In this document: piece after piece, positions 17,889 through 27,318 of the stretch | Layout of the letters: every line of letters begins with the position of its first letter | How positions within the stretch are numbered: position 1 is the first letter of the stretch | Assembly: GCF_030733685.1 (NCBI RefSeq) | Contig: NZ_JASHIM010000007.1 | Coordinates: 1 to 60,000, forward strand | Length of the DNA: 60,000 nucleotides | Source of the DNA: Roseovarius sp. MMSF_3281 | GTDB taxonomy: Bacteria > Pseudomonadota > Alphaproteobacteria > Rhodobacterales > Rhodobacteraceae | Direction of reading: 5' to 3' | Position numbers and translations under genes: made by a program | The notes under the pieces: model-generated | Seen by the model: only the letters and a program-made list of their open reading frames with translations | Told to the model about the DNA's origin: nothing | Database searches by the model: none

Positions 17889-18843
17889 GCCGAATGCGTG
17901 GGTCGATCAGCACGTAGATTGCATCGACCACGAGATTGGAAATGGTAAAGACCAGCCCCACGAAGATCAGGTAGGCCGCCAACAGCGGGATGTCGCTTTG
18001 GCCGATGGCGTGCAGCAAGAGCGACCCCATGCCTGGCCATTGGAAAACCCGTTCGGTGATGATCGAAAAGGCGAACAGGGAACTGAGTTGCAGCCCGATT
18101 GCCGTGACCACCGGGACCAGCGTGTTTTTCAGTGCGTGGCGGAAATAGACCCGCTGCCCCGGCAACCCGCGCGCCCAGGCAAAGCGGATGTAATCGGTGC
18201 GCAGCACCTCGAGCATCTCAGCGCGGATCAGGCGCAGGATAACGCCCAGTTGAAACAGGCACAGCACGGCAGCGGGCATCAGGGCGTGGCTCAGCCCGTC
18301 CCATGTGAACAGGCTTGAGCGCAATCCAAGCTCTGCCGCGACATCGCCGCGCCCGAACGAGGGCAACCAGTTCAGCCAGACCGAGAACACGAGGATCAGC
18401 AGGATACCAAGCAGGAAAGACGGGATCGACACACCGATGACCGAGAGGGCCATTATCGTCTGCGCAAGGCCGCCTTTGCGGCGGATGCCGGTATAAATGC
18501 CCGCGGGAATGGCAAGGATCAGCGACAGCACACCGGATAGCATCACCAGCTCGATTGTTGCCGGAAGCCGCTCTGCGATCATCTCGCTGACGTCGCGGTT
18601 GAAGCTGTAGGAGATGCCGAAATCGCCGCGCAGGGCGTTCATCACGTAGCGGGCATATTGCAAGAGAATGGGATCATTCAGGCCAAGGCTTTCGCGCAGT
18701 GCCTCGCGGTCCTCGACCGTTGTCTCCTGTCCGACAAGGGCAAGCACGGGATCGCCCACGAATTGAAACACCAGGAAGCCGACAAGCGCGACGCACAGCA
18801 TGACAATCGTGGCCTGAAGCACTCGGGCCAGCAGAAAATACAT
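17875..18843 (-). CDS. ABC transporter permease, DppB type
   Basis: 322 residues with six predicted transmembrane helices. It shows the usual DppB features: a long periplasmic loop after helix 1 (LRESLGLNDPILLQYARYV), GDFGISYSF, and the C-terminal EAA-type region ITERVFQWPGMGSLLLHAI. First permease gene after the binding-protein gene, from which it is separated by a 68-bp gap with a strong stem-loop. Confidence 0.94.
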   Translation of the reverse strand: MYFLLARVLQATIVMLCVALVGFLVFQFVGDPVLALVGQETTVEDREALRESLGLNDPILLQYARYVMNALRGDFGISYSFNRDVSEMIAERLPATIELVMLSGVLSLILAIPAGIYTGIRRKGGLAQTIMALSVIGVSIPSFLLGILLILVFSVWLNWLPSFGRGDVAAELGLRSSLFTWDGLSHALMPAAVLCLFQLGVILRLIRAEMLEVLRTDYIRFAWARGLPGQRVYFRHALKNTLVPVVTAIGLQLSSLFAFSIITERVFQWPGMGSLLLHAIGQSDIPLLAAYLIFVGLVFTISNLVVDAIYVLIDPRIRHGAH

Positions 18844-18874
18844 ATCGGGTGTCCGTTTTCAGAAAATTGCAGGT

Positions 18875-18902
18875 GTGTGGCCCGAAGAAGACCGGGCCAC
18901 AC
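18875..18902 (-). terminator. Stem-loop between binding-protein and permease genes
   Basis: A perfect 10-bp inverted repeat (GTGTGGCCCG / CGGGCCACAC) with an 8-nt loop lies in the 68-bp gap after the solute-binding protein gene. No T-run follows on the minus strand, so an RNA-stabilising or partial-termination element is more likely than a full terminator. Confidence 0.6.
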
Positions 18903-18911
18903 TTTTTCGGA

Positions 18912-20492
18912 TCAGTTGACGTTGAAATATTCCAATGGGAACTCGAACGTCGGGTGCTGTACCACGTCGATATTCTCGGCCGCGCCCCAGACCAACTGTT
19001 GCACATGAAGCGGCACGAGGCAGACATCTTCGACCATCAGGGCCATTGCATCCTGCAGCATCTTTTCGCGTTCGGCGGCGTCCATTGTCACGGCGGCTTC
19101 GGCGGCCAGGGCATCGGCCTCGGGCACCGAGCAGCCGGAAATGTTCCATGCGCCCCTTCCGTTATCCAGATCACGTGTGCCCAGCACGTTCTGGAAGACG
19201 TTCAGGCTGTCCATGGTCGAAGGGGTCCAGCTGAGCAGAAAGAAGGAGGTGCCGAAATCGGGCGCGACGACCTTGGGAAAGAACTGTGCCTTGGGTTGCG
19301 CGACCAGGTTCACCTTGATGCCGACGCGGGCCAGAAGGCTGACCGTCGCCTGACAGATTTGACCGTCATTGACATAGCGGTCTGTCGAACAATCCATCGT
19401 CACCTCGAAGCCATCGGGATACCCGGCCGCGGCCAGCAGTTCCTTGGCGGTCTCGACGTCGTATTCCAGCCGGGTCAGATCGGGATTGAAGCCATTCACC
19501 TTGTCCATCACGTATTGCGTGGCCAGCGTGGCCTGCCCCTGCATCACGCGGTCGATGATCGCCTGAGCGTCCACGGCGTGGGCAATGGCCTTGCGCACCC
19601 GAAGATCGAGAAACGGGTTGCCCTCGACCGGGCTTTCGATGATCTGATCGCGCCATTGATCCATGCCGATGTACATGGTGCGCGCCTCGGGGCTTGAGAC
19701 CACCTTGACGCCATCGCCGTTTTCGACCCGCGGAATATCCTGCAACGGCAGCGGCATCACAAGGTCAACTTCACCCGACAACAGCGCCGACACCAGCGTC
19801 GAGGCGTTGTTGATCGGGGTAAAGACAACCTCGGTCACGTTGCCCATGTCGCCCCAATAGTCATCGAAGGCTGCAAGGGTCGTTTTTTCGCCCTGCGCCC
19901 GGGAAACCACGCTGTAGGGGCCGGTGCCATTGGCATTTGTCGCGCTGAAGGCCTTTTCCTCGGCTTGCAGGTTGATCGGCTCAACCGCGCCGTTCGCCTC
20001 GGCCCACTGTTTGTCGAGGATCATCAGGTCGAGCAGATCGTTCAGCAGGATGGGGTTGGGCGCTTTCGTGACGATCTCGACCGTCATGTCATCGACTGCG
20101 CTGTAGCTGTCGACCGAGGCCAACACATGCTTGAAGTTCGACGATTCAGACAGGGCGCGGTCCATGCTGAAAATCACGTCATCCGCGGCAAAGGCCGACC
20201 CGTCGTGAAACGTCACGCCTTCGCGCAGCTTGAAGCGCCATGTCTTTGGATCGACCTGTTCCCAGCTTTCGGCCAATTGACCGGAAATCTTGAAATCCTT
20301 GTCGCGGGCGACCAGCCCTTCGTAGACGTTGGCCAGAAAGTAGTTGGTAAAGCTTTCATTGTGGCTGTGGGGATCGAGGCTGGTGGCGTCGCCCTGGGAC
20401 GCCACCCGAAGCGTTTCCGCCTGAGCCGGCACGATCAAGGCTGTTGAGACAGCCAAGACCGCTGCCAGAGATGCAAAGCGAGTTTTAGACAT
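18912..20492 (-). CDS. ABC transporter solute-binding protein, family 5 (DppA/OppA-like)
   Basis: 526 residues. Sec signal peptide at 1-25 (cleavage near AQA-ETL). The mature domain shows the SBP_bac_5 pattern: SLDPHSHNESFTNYFLANVY near the start, WRFKLREGVTFHDGSAFAA near 80, and later GQATLATQYV. Ligand probably a peptide or other amide-containing compound, consistent with the amidohydrolase in the operon. The ATG at 20492 is chosen over an earlier ATG at 20540 because the signal peptide begins there. Confidence 0.94.
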   Translation of the reverse strand: MSKTRFASLAAVLAVSTALIVPAQAETLRVASQGDATSLDPHSHNESFTNYFLANVYEGLVARDKDFKISGQLAESWEQVDPKTWRFKLREGVTFHDGSAFAADDVIFSMDRALSESSNFKHVLASVDSYSAVDDMTVEIVTKAPNPILLNDLLDLMILDKQWAEANGAVEPINLQAEEKAFSATNANGTGPYSVVSRAQGEKTTLAAFDDYWGDMGNVTEVVFTPINNASTLVSALLSGEVDLVMPLPLQDIPRVENGDGVKVVSSPEARTMYIGMDQWRDQIIESPVEGNPFLDLRVRKAIAHAVDAQAIIDRVMQGQATLATQYVMDKVNGFNPDLTRLEYDVETAKELLAAAGYPDGFEVTMDCSTDRYVNDGQICQATVSLLARVGIKVNLVAQPKAQFFPKVVAPDFGTSFFLLSWTPSTMDSLNVFQNVLGTRDLDNGRGAWNISGCSVPEADALAAEAAVTMDAAEREKMLQDAMALMVEDVCLVPLHVQQLVWGAAENIDVVQHPTFEFPLEYFNVN

Positions 20493-20593
20493 TTTCTTAC
20501 CCTGTTGAGTGTTTTGATTCTCTACAGCGTATGTGGGCATTCGACCTGCGGGAATTGCAGCAAAGGAAGATTATCGTTGCGCACCATGCAACA

Positions 20594-21511
20594 TTATTGG
20601 CTGTGCTGAAACGCGACCATTGATCTGGAGATATGGTTGACAAGGCGCATCGCGCCTTCGGGCAAGCGGCGCCCCTGCCGCGTGAAAACCGACGCCTCGC
20701 CCTTGCGAAGCTCGGGGATACCGAGGCGCTTGGTGATAATCGTCCCATCCGCGATTTCGCGGGTCACGACAAACGACGGAAGCACCGTGACACCCAATCC
20801 GTCGCGTACGAAATTGCGCAGCACGGCAAGCGAGTTGGAGCGCACCAGTGCCCGCAATCTGGCCCCGTGCGTGCTTTCGGCGACCGCGATCATGTCGCCC
20901 ACGCCAAAGCCGGTTTTCAAAAGAGCGGCGGGCAGGGTTTCGAGTTGAGCCATCGTGACGGGTTCTGGCAAATCCGCCCATTCGGATGCCGGGCTAACCA
21001 GCAGGTCCAGCGGTTGCTTGACCTGCGCAGCGGTGCGGATGGCCCGCTCGGGGCGGGCGTTGTAGGCAAGGCCGAAATGCGCCCGGTCGGTCCTGACGGC
21101 ATGCAACACCTGTTCGGTCGAGCCGCTGAGGATATCATAGGTAAACCCGGGAAACGCCACGTTGTAGGACTTCACGGCATTGCCCACGAAATCACTGATG
21201 AAACCATCGCCCACCGCGATCACCAGTTCGCCGCGTCGCATCCCCTTGAGGGCATCGAATTCCGATAGCAGCGCTTCCTGTTCGCTGTGTTGGTGTTTGA
21301 GGTAGGTGCGAAGAATCCGCCCTGCCTCGGTCGGGCGCACGCCTTTGCGCCCCCTCTCGATCAGGTCCATGCCCAGCGCCGTTTCAAGCGCCTTGATCTG
21401 GCGACTGATTGTCGAGGGCTCGATGCCCAACCGTTCCGAGGCAGACCTGATCGAGCCTTCCTCGCAGGCCACGAGAAAGGACGCGGATTGGTTTGTGTCG
21501 ATCTTGAACAA
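20594..21511 (-). CDS. LysR-family transcriptional regulator
   Basis: 305 residues. N-terminal winged HTH (SASFLVACEEGSIRSASERL, then GIEPSTISRQIKALE) at about 8-65; the rest is a LysR substrate-binding domain. The start is a TTG at 21511 preceded by GGGGGATG; I see no in-frame ATG nearby. It sits 101 bp upstream of the ABC operon on the same strand and diverges from the ALDH-TRAP operon across a 347-bp gap, so it may control one or both. Confidence 0.93.
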   Translation of the reverse strand: MFKIDTNQSASFLVACEEGSIRSASERLGIEPSTISRQIKALETALGMDLIERGRKGVRPTEAGRILRTYLKHQHSEQEALLSEFDALKGMRRGELVIAVGDGFISDFVGNAVKSYNVAFPGFTYDILSGSTEQVLHAVRTDRAHFGLAYNARPERAIRTAAQVKQPLDLLVSPASEWADLPEPVTMAQLETLPAALLKTGFGVGDMIAVAESTHGARLRALVRSNSLAVLRNFVRDGLGVTVLPSFVVTREIADGTIITKRLGIPELRKGEASVFTRQGRRLPEGAMRLVNHISRSMVAFQHSQ

Positions 21512-21858
21512 TGAACATCCCCCGCCGCCAATCGGTGATCCTCAAGGCACCGGCCCCAAGAGTATCCCCTTGTTTAAAGGGTTGGCAGGCCGGTGGCGAG
21601 GCCCGGCCAGTGTTTTGGCTGAAGTCGCGGGGGCGACGCCTGCGAAAGGCGGGCTGGCACGGGCGCTCGCGGCCACCTTGACGGGTACGCGAAGGGCCGG
21701 GTTGCGGGGCATGAGCCCACGCGAGTGCCGGGGCCAAAATTCGGCTGTTCTTTTGGAAAGCTGCTGGTGTAAAGGACGGTGGCATTTACCTTGGACGGCG
21801 CGCGCGGCGTGATCCGTCAGGGCACCGAGCAATACACGATCATAAAGGTGAAGGCGCA
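21512..21858. promoter_or_regulatory. Divergent intergenic region between lysR and the ALDH operon
   Basis: 347 bp without a convincing gene. It separates the divergent LysR gene and aldehyde dehydrogenase and must hold both promoters. A ribosome site (AAGGTGAAGGC) precedes the ALDH start. The only clear possible LysR half-sites are weak, and I name none. Confidence 0.5.
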
Positions 21859-23346
21859 ATGAAGGATTGGAAGGCGACTGCGGCGGCTCTCTACGACGGA
21901 GGAGCCCGGCGCATGTTCATCGACGGGAAATGGTGCGAGGCGTCCACGGGCGAGGTCATCGAGGCGCGCAACCCCGCGGACGGCACCCTGCTGGCGACCG
22001 TGCCCAAGGGGGGCGCCGCAGACATCGACGCTGCCGTCACCGCCGCCCGCACCGCGTTTGAGGGATCGTGGGCAAAATGGACGCCCTTCGAACGCCAGGC
22101 GCTTCTGTTACGCATCGCTGATCGGTTCGAAGCGGAATGGGAAGATCTTTGCCTGTCGGATACGCTTGACATGGGGATGCCTATCCAGCGGACGCTGGCC
22201 AATCGCCGCCGTGTTATCGGGATGCTGCGGTTCTATGCCGGGCAGGCCGTGGCGATCCATGGTGCGACGATTCCCAATTCCTTTCCCGGCGAAATATATT
22301 CGCAAACCGTGCGCGAACCCGTCGGCGTCGTCGGCGCGATCATCCCATGGAACGCACCTATCGCCGGGTCCATCTGGAAAATCGCACCGGCCATCGCGAC
22401 AGGCTGTACCGTCGTGTTGAAACCTTCGGAAGAGGCATCGCTTACCGTCCTGATGATCGCGCGGATCATGCAGGAGGCCGGCCTGCCCGACGGTGTTCTA
22501 AACATCGTTACCGGCCTTGGCGCCGAGGCCGGGGCGGCACTGGCCGAACATCCCGGCGTGGACAAGATCGTCTTTACCGGGTCCACTGCTACCGGGCAGG
22601 CAATTGCCCGCGCCGCCACCGGAAACCTCAAGAAAGTTTCGCTGGAACTGGGGGGGAAATCGCCGGTGATCGTTTGCCGCGATGCCGATATTGAAAAGGC
22701 CGTGCCCGTGGCGGCCATGGCCGTCTTGGCCAATTCCGGGCAAATCTGCATAGCGGGCTCGCGCCTGTTCGTTGCACGCGAGATCCACGACGAGTTCGTC
22801 CGCCGCGTGGCCGAATATGCCGCCGCGCTGCGGATCGGTCATGGAATCAACGACTCCACCGATATCGGGCCGATCATTTCGGCCCGACAGGCCGAACGCG
22901 TTGCGGGCTACATGGCTGCGGGACCGAAGGAAGGTGCGCAGGTTCTCACAGGTGGCGGACGGGCCGAGGGCCCCGATCTTGAGGGCGGCCATTTCTTCCA
23001 GCCGACTGTACTTGGAGGCGTGACCGACCAGATGAGCGTCGCCCGGGAAGAAATTTTCGGGCCGGTCATCTCGGCGCTGCCTTTCGACAGTATCGACGAG
23101 GTTGTCACGCGGGCCAACAATACGCCCTATGGCCTTGCGGCGGGGGTATTCTCGACCCATCTTGGCACGGCGCATAAACTGGCGAACAGGCTCAAGGCCG
23201 GGTCTGTCTGGGTCAACATGTACCACGCCATCGACCCCGCGGTTCCCTTCGGTGGGGTCAAGATGTCGGGCTACGGTCGTGAAGGCGGAACCGAGCACAT
23301 GGAAGAATACCTCGATACCAAGGCGATCTGGATCAACGCGGACTAA
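21859..23346 (+). CDS. Aldehyde dehydrogenase (second copy type)
   Basis: 495 residues, complete ALDH. Motifs include IIPWNAPIAGSIWKIAPA, FTGSTATGQAIA, the general base in LELGGKSPVIV, the catalytic Cys in SGQICIAGSRL and EEIFGPVISALPF. The N-terminus (MFIDGKWCEASTGE) is typical. It heads a plus-strand operon with a 3-hydroxyisobutyrate dehydrogenase-like gene and a TRAP transporter, repeating the enzyme pair of the minus-strand ABC operon. Substrate not readable. Confidence 0.94.
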   Translation: MKDWKATAAALYDGGARRMFIDGKWCEASTGEVIEARNPADGTLLATVPKGGAADIDAAVTAARTAFEGSWAKWTPFERQALLLRIADRFEAEWEDLCLSDTLDMGMPIQRTLANRRRVIGMLRFYAGQAVAIHGATIPNSFPGEIYSQTVREPVGVVGAIIPWNAPIAGSIWKIAPAIATGCTVVLKPSEEASLTVLMIARIMQEAGLPDGVLNIVTGLGAEAGAALAEHPGVDKIVFTGSTATGQAIARAATGNLKKVSLELGGKSPVIVCRDADIEKAVPVAAMAVLANSGQICIAGSRLFVAREIHDEFVRRVAEYAAALRIGHGINDSTDIGPIISARQAERVAGYMAAGPKEGAQVLTGGGRAEGPDLEGGHFFQPTVLGGVTDQMSVAREEIFGPVISALPFDSIDEVVTRANNTPYGLAAGVFSTHLGTAHKLANRLKAGSVWVNMYHAIDPAVPFGGVKMSGYGREGGTEHMEEYLDTKAIWINAD

Positions 23347-23391
23347 CGCCTGACCAGAACCGGGCAAACACGAACAGAAGAGATCATCGAA

Positions 23392-24273
23392 ATGCATGTC
23401 GGAATCATCGGCGTAGGCCTCATGGGCCACGGCATCGCCCGCAACATTCTTGGGCGGGGCGGCTTTGACCTGAGCTTTCTCGACCATCCCGGCAACCAGC
23501 CGACGGATGACCTTGTGGCACTTGGCGCGCGCCCCTGCGCGACTTCGTCGGATGTCGCGAAAGCATCCGACGTGGTGATCATCTGCGTGACCGGTTCACC
23601 CCAAGTCGAAATGATCGTGACCGGAGAGACCGGCATCGCCACCGGCCTTCGGCCCGGGACGGTGGTGGTGGACTGCTCGACGGCACTGCCGGACTCGACC
23701 CTGCGCATGGGAGAGATCGTTCAGAAGGCGGGCGGCATGTATCTTGATGCGCCGATGACCCGAACCGCGAAACATGCCCACGAAGGGACACTGAACCTGT
23801 TGGTTGGCGGCGAGGCAGAGGTGCTTGAACGGGTCCGCCCGGTTCTTGCCTCCTTCACCGAACAGGTCGATCATGTCGGGCCACTTGGCCATGGTCATCG
23901 GCTCAAGCTGCTGCACAATTACGTTTCTGTCGGGTTCATGACCCTTCTGGCCGAGGCGGCCTCCCAAGCGGCAGATACCGGGGTGGACCCGCAGGTTTTC
24001 GTGGACGTTCTGGCCGCAGGGGGCGGCGCAAGCGCGGCGCTGGATCGTTTGGCCCCCTACATCATTTCGCAAGACCGTAACGCCCTGCCCTTTTTCGTCG
24101 CCAACGCGCAGAAAGACATTGATTACTACCGCGCCATGTCAGATACCTCTGGCGCACAGAAACTTGTCGCCGACGGGGTGTCGTCAGCCCTTGCAAAGAC
24201 GGTCGAGGCCGGTTTCGGTGACGCCTACGTTCCGGAACTGGTCCGCCTGTTCGGCAAAGGTGCGGACAGGTGA
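23392..24273 (+). CDS. 3-hydroxyisobutyrate dehydrogenase family oxidoreductase
   Basis: 293 residues. Rossmann motif GIIGVGLMGHGIARN at 3-17; substrate motif DAPMTRTAKHAHEGT in place of the usual DAPVSGG; catalytic Lys in HRLKLLHNYV. The changed substrate loop (TRTAKHAHEG) sets it apart from the paralogue at 14420-15274 and suggests a different hydroxy-acid. It lies 45 bp after the ALDH and upstream of the TRAP genes. Confidence 0.92.
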   Translation: MHVGIIGVGLMGHGIARNILGRGGFDLSFLDHPGNQPTDDLVALGARPCATSSDVAKASDVVIICVTGSPQVEMIVTGETGIATGLRPGTVVVDCSTALPDSTLRMGEIVQKAGGMYLDAPMTRTAKHAHEGTLNLLVGGEAEVLERVRPVLASFTEQVDHVGPLGHGHRLKLLHNYVSVGFMTLLAEAASQAADTGVDPQVFVDVLAAGGGASAALDRLAPYIISQDRNALPFFVANAQKDIDYYRAMSDTSGAQKLVADGVSSALAKTVEAGFGDAYVPELVRLFGKGADR

Positions 24274-24360
24274 ACAGCCAGAGGTAAAGTTCCGTGACGC
24301 GGGGTTGCCAGCCAAAAGTTCCTTGTGTAGCAAATCCATACCTTAAACGGGAGGAAATCC

Positions 24361-25341
24361 ATGACGTTCATTAACCGTGGGCTGGTATCAACCGGCCTTT
24401 TCCTTGCGATGGGCCTTCCGGCGCTCGCGCAAACCGAAGTAAAGATCGGCTACGCCCTTGCCCCCGATAGCCATTACGGCGTCGCGGCAGAAAAATTCGA
24501 AGAAGTCGTGACGGCCGAAACCGGCGACGAATTCGAGTTCAACCACTTCCCCTCTTCCGGGCTTGGCGGTGAGCGCGAGGTGATCGAAGGGCTTCAGCTT
24601 GGCACCGTAGAGGCGACCATCGTTTCTTCGGGCACCCTTGCGAACTTCGTTTCGGACACTGGCGTGTTCGATATTCCGTTCCTGTTCCGTGATCTGGAGC
24701 ATGCACGCGCCGTGCTGGATGGTCCGATCGGGCAGGAAATTCTGGCCAAGTTCGACGATGTCGGCCTGCATGGGCTGGCTTGGGGCGAACAGGGCTTCCG
24801 GCATATCACCAACAACCGCAACCCGATCAAAACCCCGGCGGATGTGGAAAGCCTGAAGATCCGCACCATGGAGAACCCGGTGCACCTGGCGGCTTTCAAT
24901 GCCATGGGTGCCGCGCCGACGCCAATGGCCTGGCCGGAAGTGATCTCATCGCTGCAACAGGGCGTGATCGACGGGCAGGAAAACCCGCTGTCGGTGATCG
25001 TCTCGGTCAAACTGGACGAAGTGCAGAAATACCTGACCCTGTCGGGCCATGTATATTCGCCCGCGATGCTGCTTGTTTCCAAGCCCTTCTGGGAAGGTCT
25101 GAACGACGACCAGAAGGCCGCCTTTGAAAAGGCCGCGGCCGAAGCCGCGACCGCAATGCGCGGCTATGTCGACAATGTCGAGACCACGGGCGTCGAGACC
25201 TTGAAAGAGCGCGGCATGGAAGTGAACGAACTGTCGGCCGAGCAAAAGGCAGCGTTCCAGGAATCCATCGCCTCGGCCTATGAAGGCTACTACGAGACCT
25301 ATGGTCAGGAACTGGTCGACTCGATCGTGAACTTCGAGTGA
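24361..25341 (+). CDS. TRAP transporter solute-binding protein DctP
   Basis: 326 residues with a Sec signal peptide (cleavage near ALA-QTE). The DctP fold is clear: KIGYALAPDSHYGVAAEKF, then LRIR-type motif KIRTMENPVH with the conserved Arg that binds a carboxylate, and QQGVIDGQENP. The ligand is therefore probably an organic acid. Ribosome site GGGAGG. Followed by a strong stem-loop and the two membrane subunits. Confidence 0.95.
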   Translation: MTFINRGLVSTGLFLAMGLPALAQTEVKIGYALAPDSHYGVAAEKFEEVVTAETGDEFEFNHFPSSGLGGEREVIEGLQLGTVEATIVSSGTLANFVSDTGVFDIPFLFRDLEHARAVLDGPIGQEILAKFDDVGLHGLAWGEQGFRHITNNRNPIKTPADVESLKIRTMENPVHLAAFNAMGAAPTPMAWPEVISSLQQGVIDGQENPLSVIVSVKLDEVQKYLTLSGHVYSPAMLLVSKPFWEGLNDDQKAAFEKAAAEAATAMRGYVDNVETTGVETLKERGMEVNELSAEQKAAFQESIASAYEGYYETYGQELVDSIVNFE

Positions 25342-25348
25342 CGATATC

Positions 25349-25375
25349 GCGCCGGCGCCATAACGGTGCCGGCGC
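25349..25375 (+). terminator. Stem-loop between dctP and dctQ
   Basis: GCGCCGGCGCC and GGTGCCGGCGC form an 11-bp stem (one G-U) around a 5-nt loop, 7 bp after the dctP stop. No U-tract; probably stabilises dctP mRNA or lowers read-through into dctQM. Confidence 0.65.
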
Positions 25376-25393
25376 ATTCCCCGGGAGAAACCC

Positions 25394-25921
25394 TTGAAGC
25401 GGCTCGAACAAACCTTCGTCACGTTGAACGGTTGGGCGCTCATCCTGATGTTGTCTGCCATGGCGATCATCGTGGGGGCAAATATCTCCCTGCGCTACCT
25501 GACCGCGCATTCGCTTCCCTGGGCGGACGAGGCGGCGCGCTACCTCATGATCTGGCTGACGTTCACCGGCGCGGGCCTGATCCTGCGTATCGGCGGGCAT
25601 GTCGCGATCACCAATTTGCAAGACAGCCTTCCAGAAACCGGCCAGAAGGTTCTGCGTGCGGCCATCGTCCTGATCCTGCTGGCCTTTTTCGCCTTCATGG
25701 TTCACGTGGGCTGGCAATATGCGCAGCGGATGCAGTTTCAGGTCACGCCGGCCCTGCGTTTGCCGTTTCTTTATGTCTATGCGGCGATGCCCGTGGGGTT
25801 CGCGCTGCTTATCGTTCACCTGCTGCTGATCGCGCGCCCATTCATCGAGGCCGGTGATTACAAGAAACTCGCCCCCGGTAGCGGGGATGGCGACACGGTT
25901 ACCGGCGGCGCCAATGGCTGA
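25394..25921 (+). CDS. TRAP transporter small permease DctQ
   Basis: 175 residues with four transmembrane helices and the family motif LPWADEAARYLMIWLTFTGA. The start is a TTG at 25394 spaced 6 nt after GGGAG; no better ATG is present before the first helix. Its stop overlaps the dctM start by 8 bp. Confidence 0.92.
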   Translation: MKRLEQTFVTLNGWALILMLSAMAIIVGANISLRYLTAHSLPWADEAARYLMIWLTFTGAGLILRIGGHVAITNLQDSLPETGQKVLRAAIVLILLAFFAFMVHVGWQYAQRMQFQVTPALRLPFLYVYAAMPVGFALLIVHLLLIARPFIEAGDYKKLAPGSGDGDTVTGGANG

Positions 25922-27197
25922 GATCCTCTTTCCCGCGCTGTTCCTTCTTCTGGCCCTTGGCCTTCCGGTCGCCTTCGCGATGGCAATCGCGGTCTTCGCC
26001 GCGATCACGCTGGCCTCGAACTACATGCCATTGGTCGTGGTGAAAGAGATGTTCGCCGGCCTTGACAGTTTTCCGTTGCTGGCCGTGCCGTTCTTCATTC
26101 TTGCCTCCGAGATCATGACCGGGGGCGCCGTGACCCTGGCCATCCTGCGGCTGGCGCAGTCCCTTGTCGGCCATATGCGGGGCGGGCTTGGGCATGCGAA
26201 TGTCATCAGTTCGGCAATGTTCGCCGGGATATCCGGCAGCGCGCTGGCCGATGCGGCCGGGCCGGGGACGATGATGATCCGGATGATGGAAAAGGGCGGT
26301 TATGACCGCCCCTATGCCAGCGCCCTGACCATCGCCAGCGCGGTCGTCGGGCCGATCATCCCGCCTTCGATCACGATGATCATATACGCGATGCAGGATC
26401 AGAACGTTTCGGTCGGGTCGCTTTTCATGGCCGGGGTCCTGCCGGGGCTGATGATCACCCTGATGGTCCTGCTGGCCAATGCCCGGGTCAGCAAACAGCG
26501 GAACTATGCCTCGGGAGAGCCGATGCCGTCCTTGGCCGAGATCGCCCGGATCGCACTTTTCGCGCTGCCGGCCCTGATCCTGATCATCCTTATCGTCGGC
26601 GGCATTCGGTTCGGCGTGTTCACCCCCACCGAGGCCTCGGTCATCGCGGTCTTTTACGCATTGATCGTCGGCATGTTCGTCTACCGCTCTCTTCGCCTGC
26701 GGGACCTGCCCGGCATCGTGTTGCGTGCGGCGCTGACCTCGGGGGCGGTGCTTTTGATCCTTGGCGCGGCACGGGCATTCGCATGGGTCCTGATCATCGA
26801 AAGCATCCCGCAGTTTCTTGCTGAAACGATCATCGCGCTGGACCTGTCGCCAATCGTTTTCCTTTTGGCGGTTAACCTTCTTTTGCTTGTCTTCGGTCTT
26901 TTCATGGATCCGCTTCCGGGCGTGATGATCCTGGTGCCAATTCTTGCGCCAATCAGTTTCGCCCTGGGGATCGACCCCAATCACTTTGCCATCGTCGTGA
27001 TCATCAACCTGACGCTGGGCCTAACGACGCCTCCGGTCGGAAGCCTGATCTTTGTTGTTTCCTCGACCATGGGGTTGAAACCTTCAACCCTGATCCGCGA
27101 GATGCCGCCGTTCTTTGTGGCCTTGGCTGCCGCGCTATTGCTGATCACCTTCGTGCCGTTCCTGTCCACGTGGCTGCCAACCGTGAGCGGGTTCTGA
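25914..27197 (+). CDS. TRAP transporter large permease DctM
   Basis: 427 residues, about 12 transmembrane helices, sodium-coupled transport channel. Typical segments: SAMFAGISGSALADAAGPGT, MMEKGGYDRPYASALTIASA, PIIPPSITMIIYA and LTLGLTTPPVG. ATG at 25914 overlaps dctQ; an upstream in-frame ATG at 25854 lies within dctQ and is rejected. Last gene of the operon, converging on the siderophore operon. Confidence 0.94.
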   Translation: MAEILFPALFLLLALGLPVAFAMAIAVFAAITLASNYMPLVVVKEMFAGLDSFPLLAVPFFILASEIMTGGAVTLAILRLAQSLVGHMRGGLGHANVISSAMFAGISGSALADAAGPGTMMIRMMEKGGYDRPYASALTIASAVVGPIIPPSITMIIYAMQDQNVSVGSLFMAGVLPGLMITLMVLLANARVSKQRNYASGEPMPSLAEIARIALFALPALILIILIVGGIRFGVFTPTEASVIAVFYALIVGMFVYRSLRLRDLPGIVLRAALTSGAVLLILGAARAFAWVLIIESIPQFLAETIIALDLSPIVFLLAVNLLLLVFGLFMDPLPGVMILVPILAPISFALGIDPNHFAIVVIINLTLGLTTPPVGSLIFVVSSTMGLKPSTLIREMPPFFVALAAALLLITFVPFLSTWLPTVSGF

Positions 27198-27206
27198 GGC
27201 CGGTGA

Positions 27207-27227
27207 ACCTTGGTCCATTACCAAGGT
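27207..27227. terminator. Small inverted repeat after dctM
   Basis: ACCTTGGT and ACCAAGGT form a perfect 8-bp stem with a 5-nt loop, 10 bp after the dctM stop, in the gap between convergent operons. No T-run, so a weak or Rho-assisted terminator at best. Confidence 0.45.
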
Positions 27228-27318
27228 CCCGCGCGATCGCGGTTGGCATTTTCTCGACGTTGTGCCGTTGGACGGCGCAAGACAGGTGCAGCACCCGAAA
27301 AGGGTGCCATCGGCTGTG

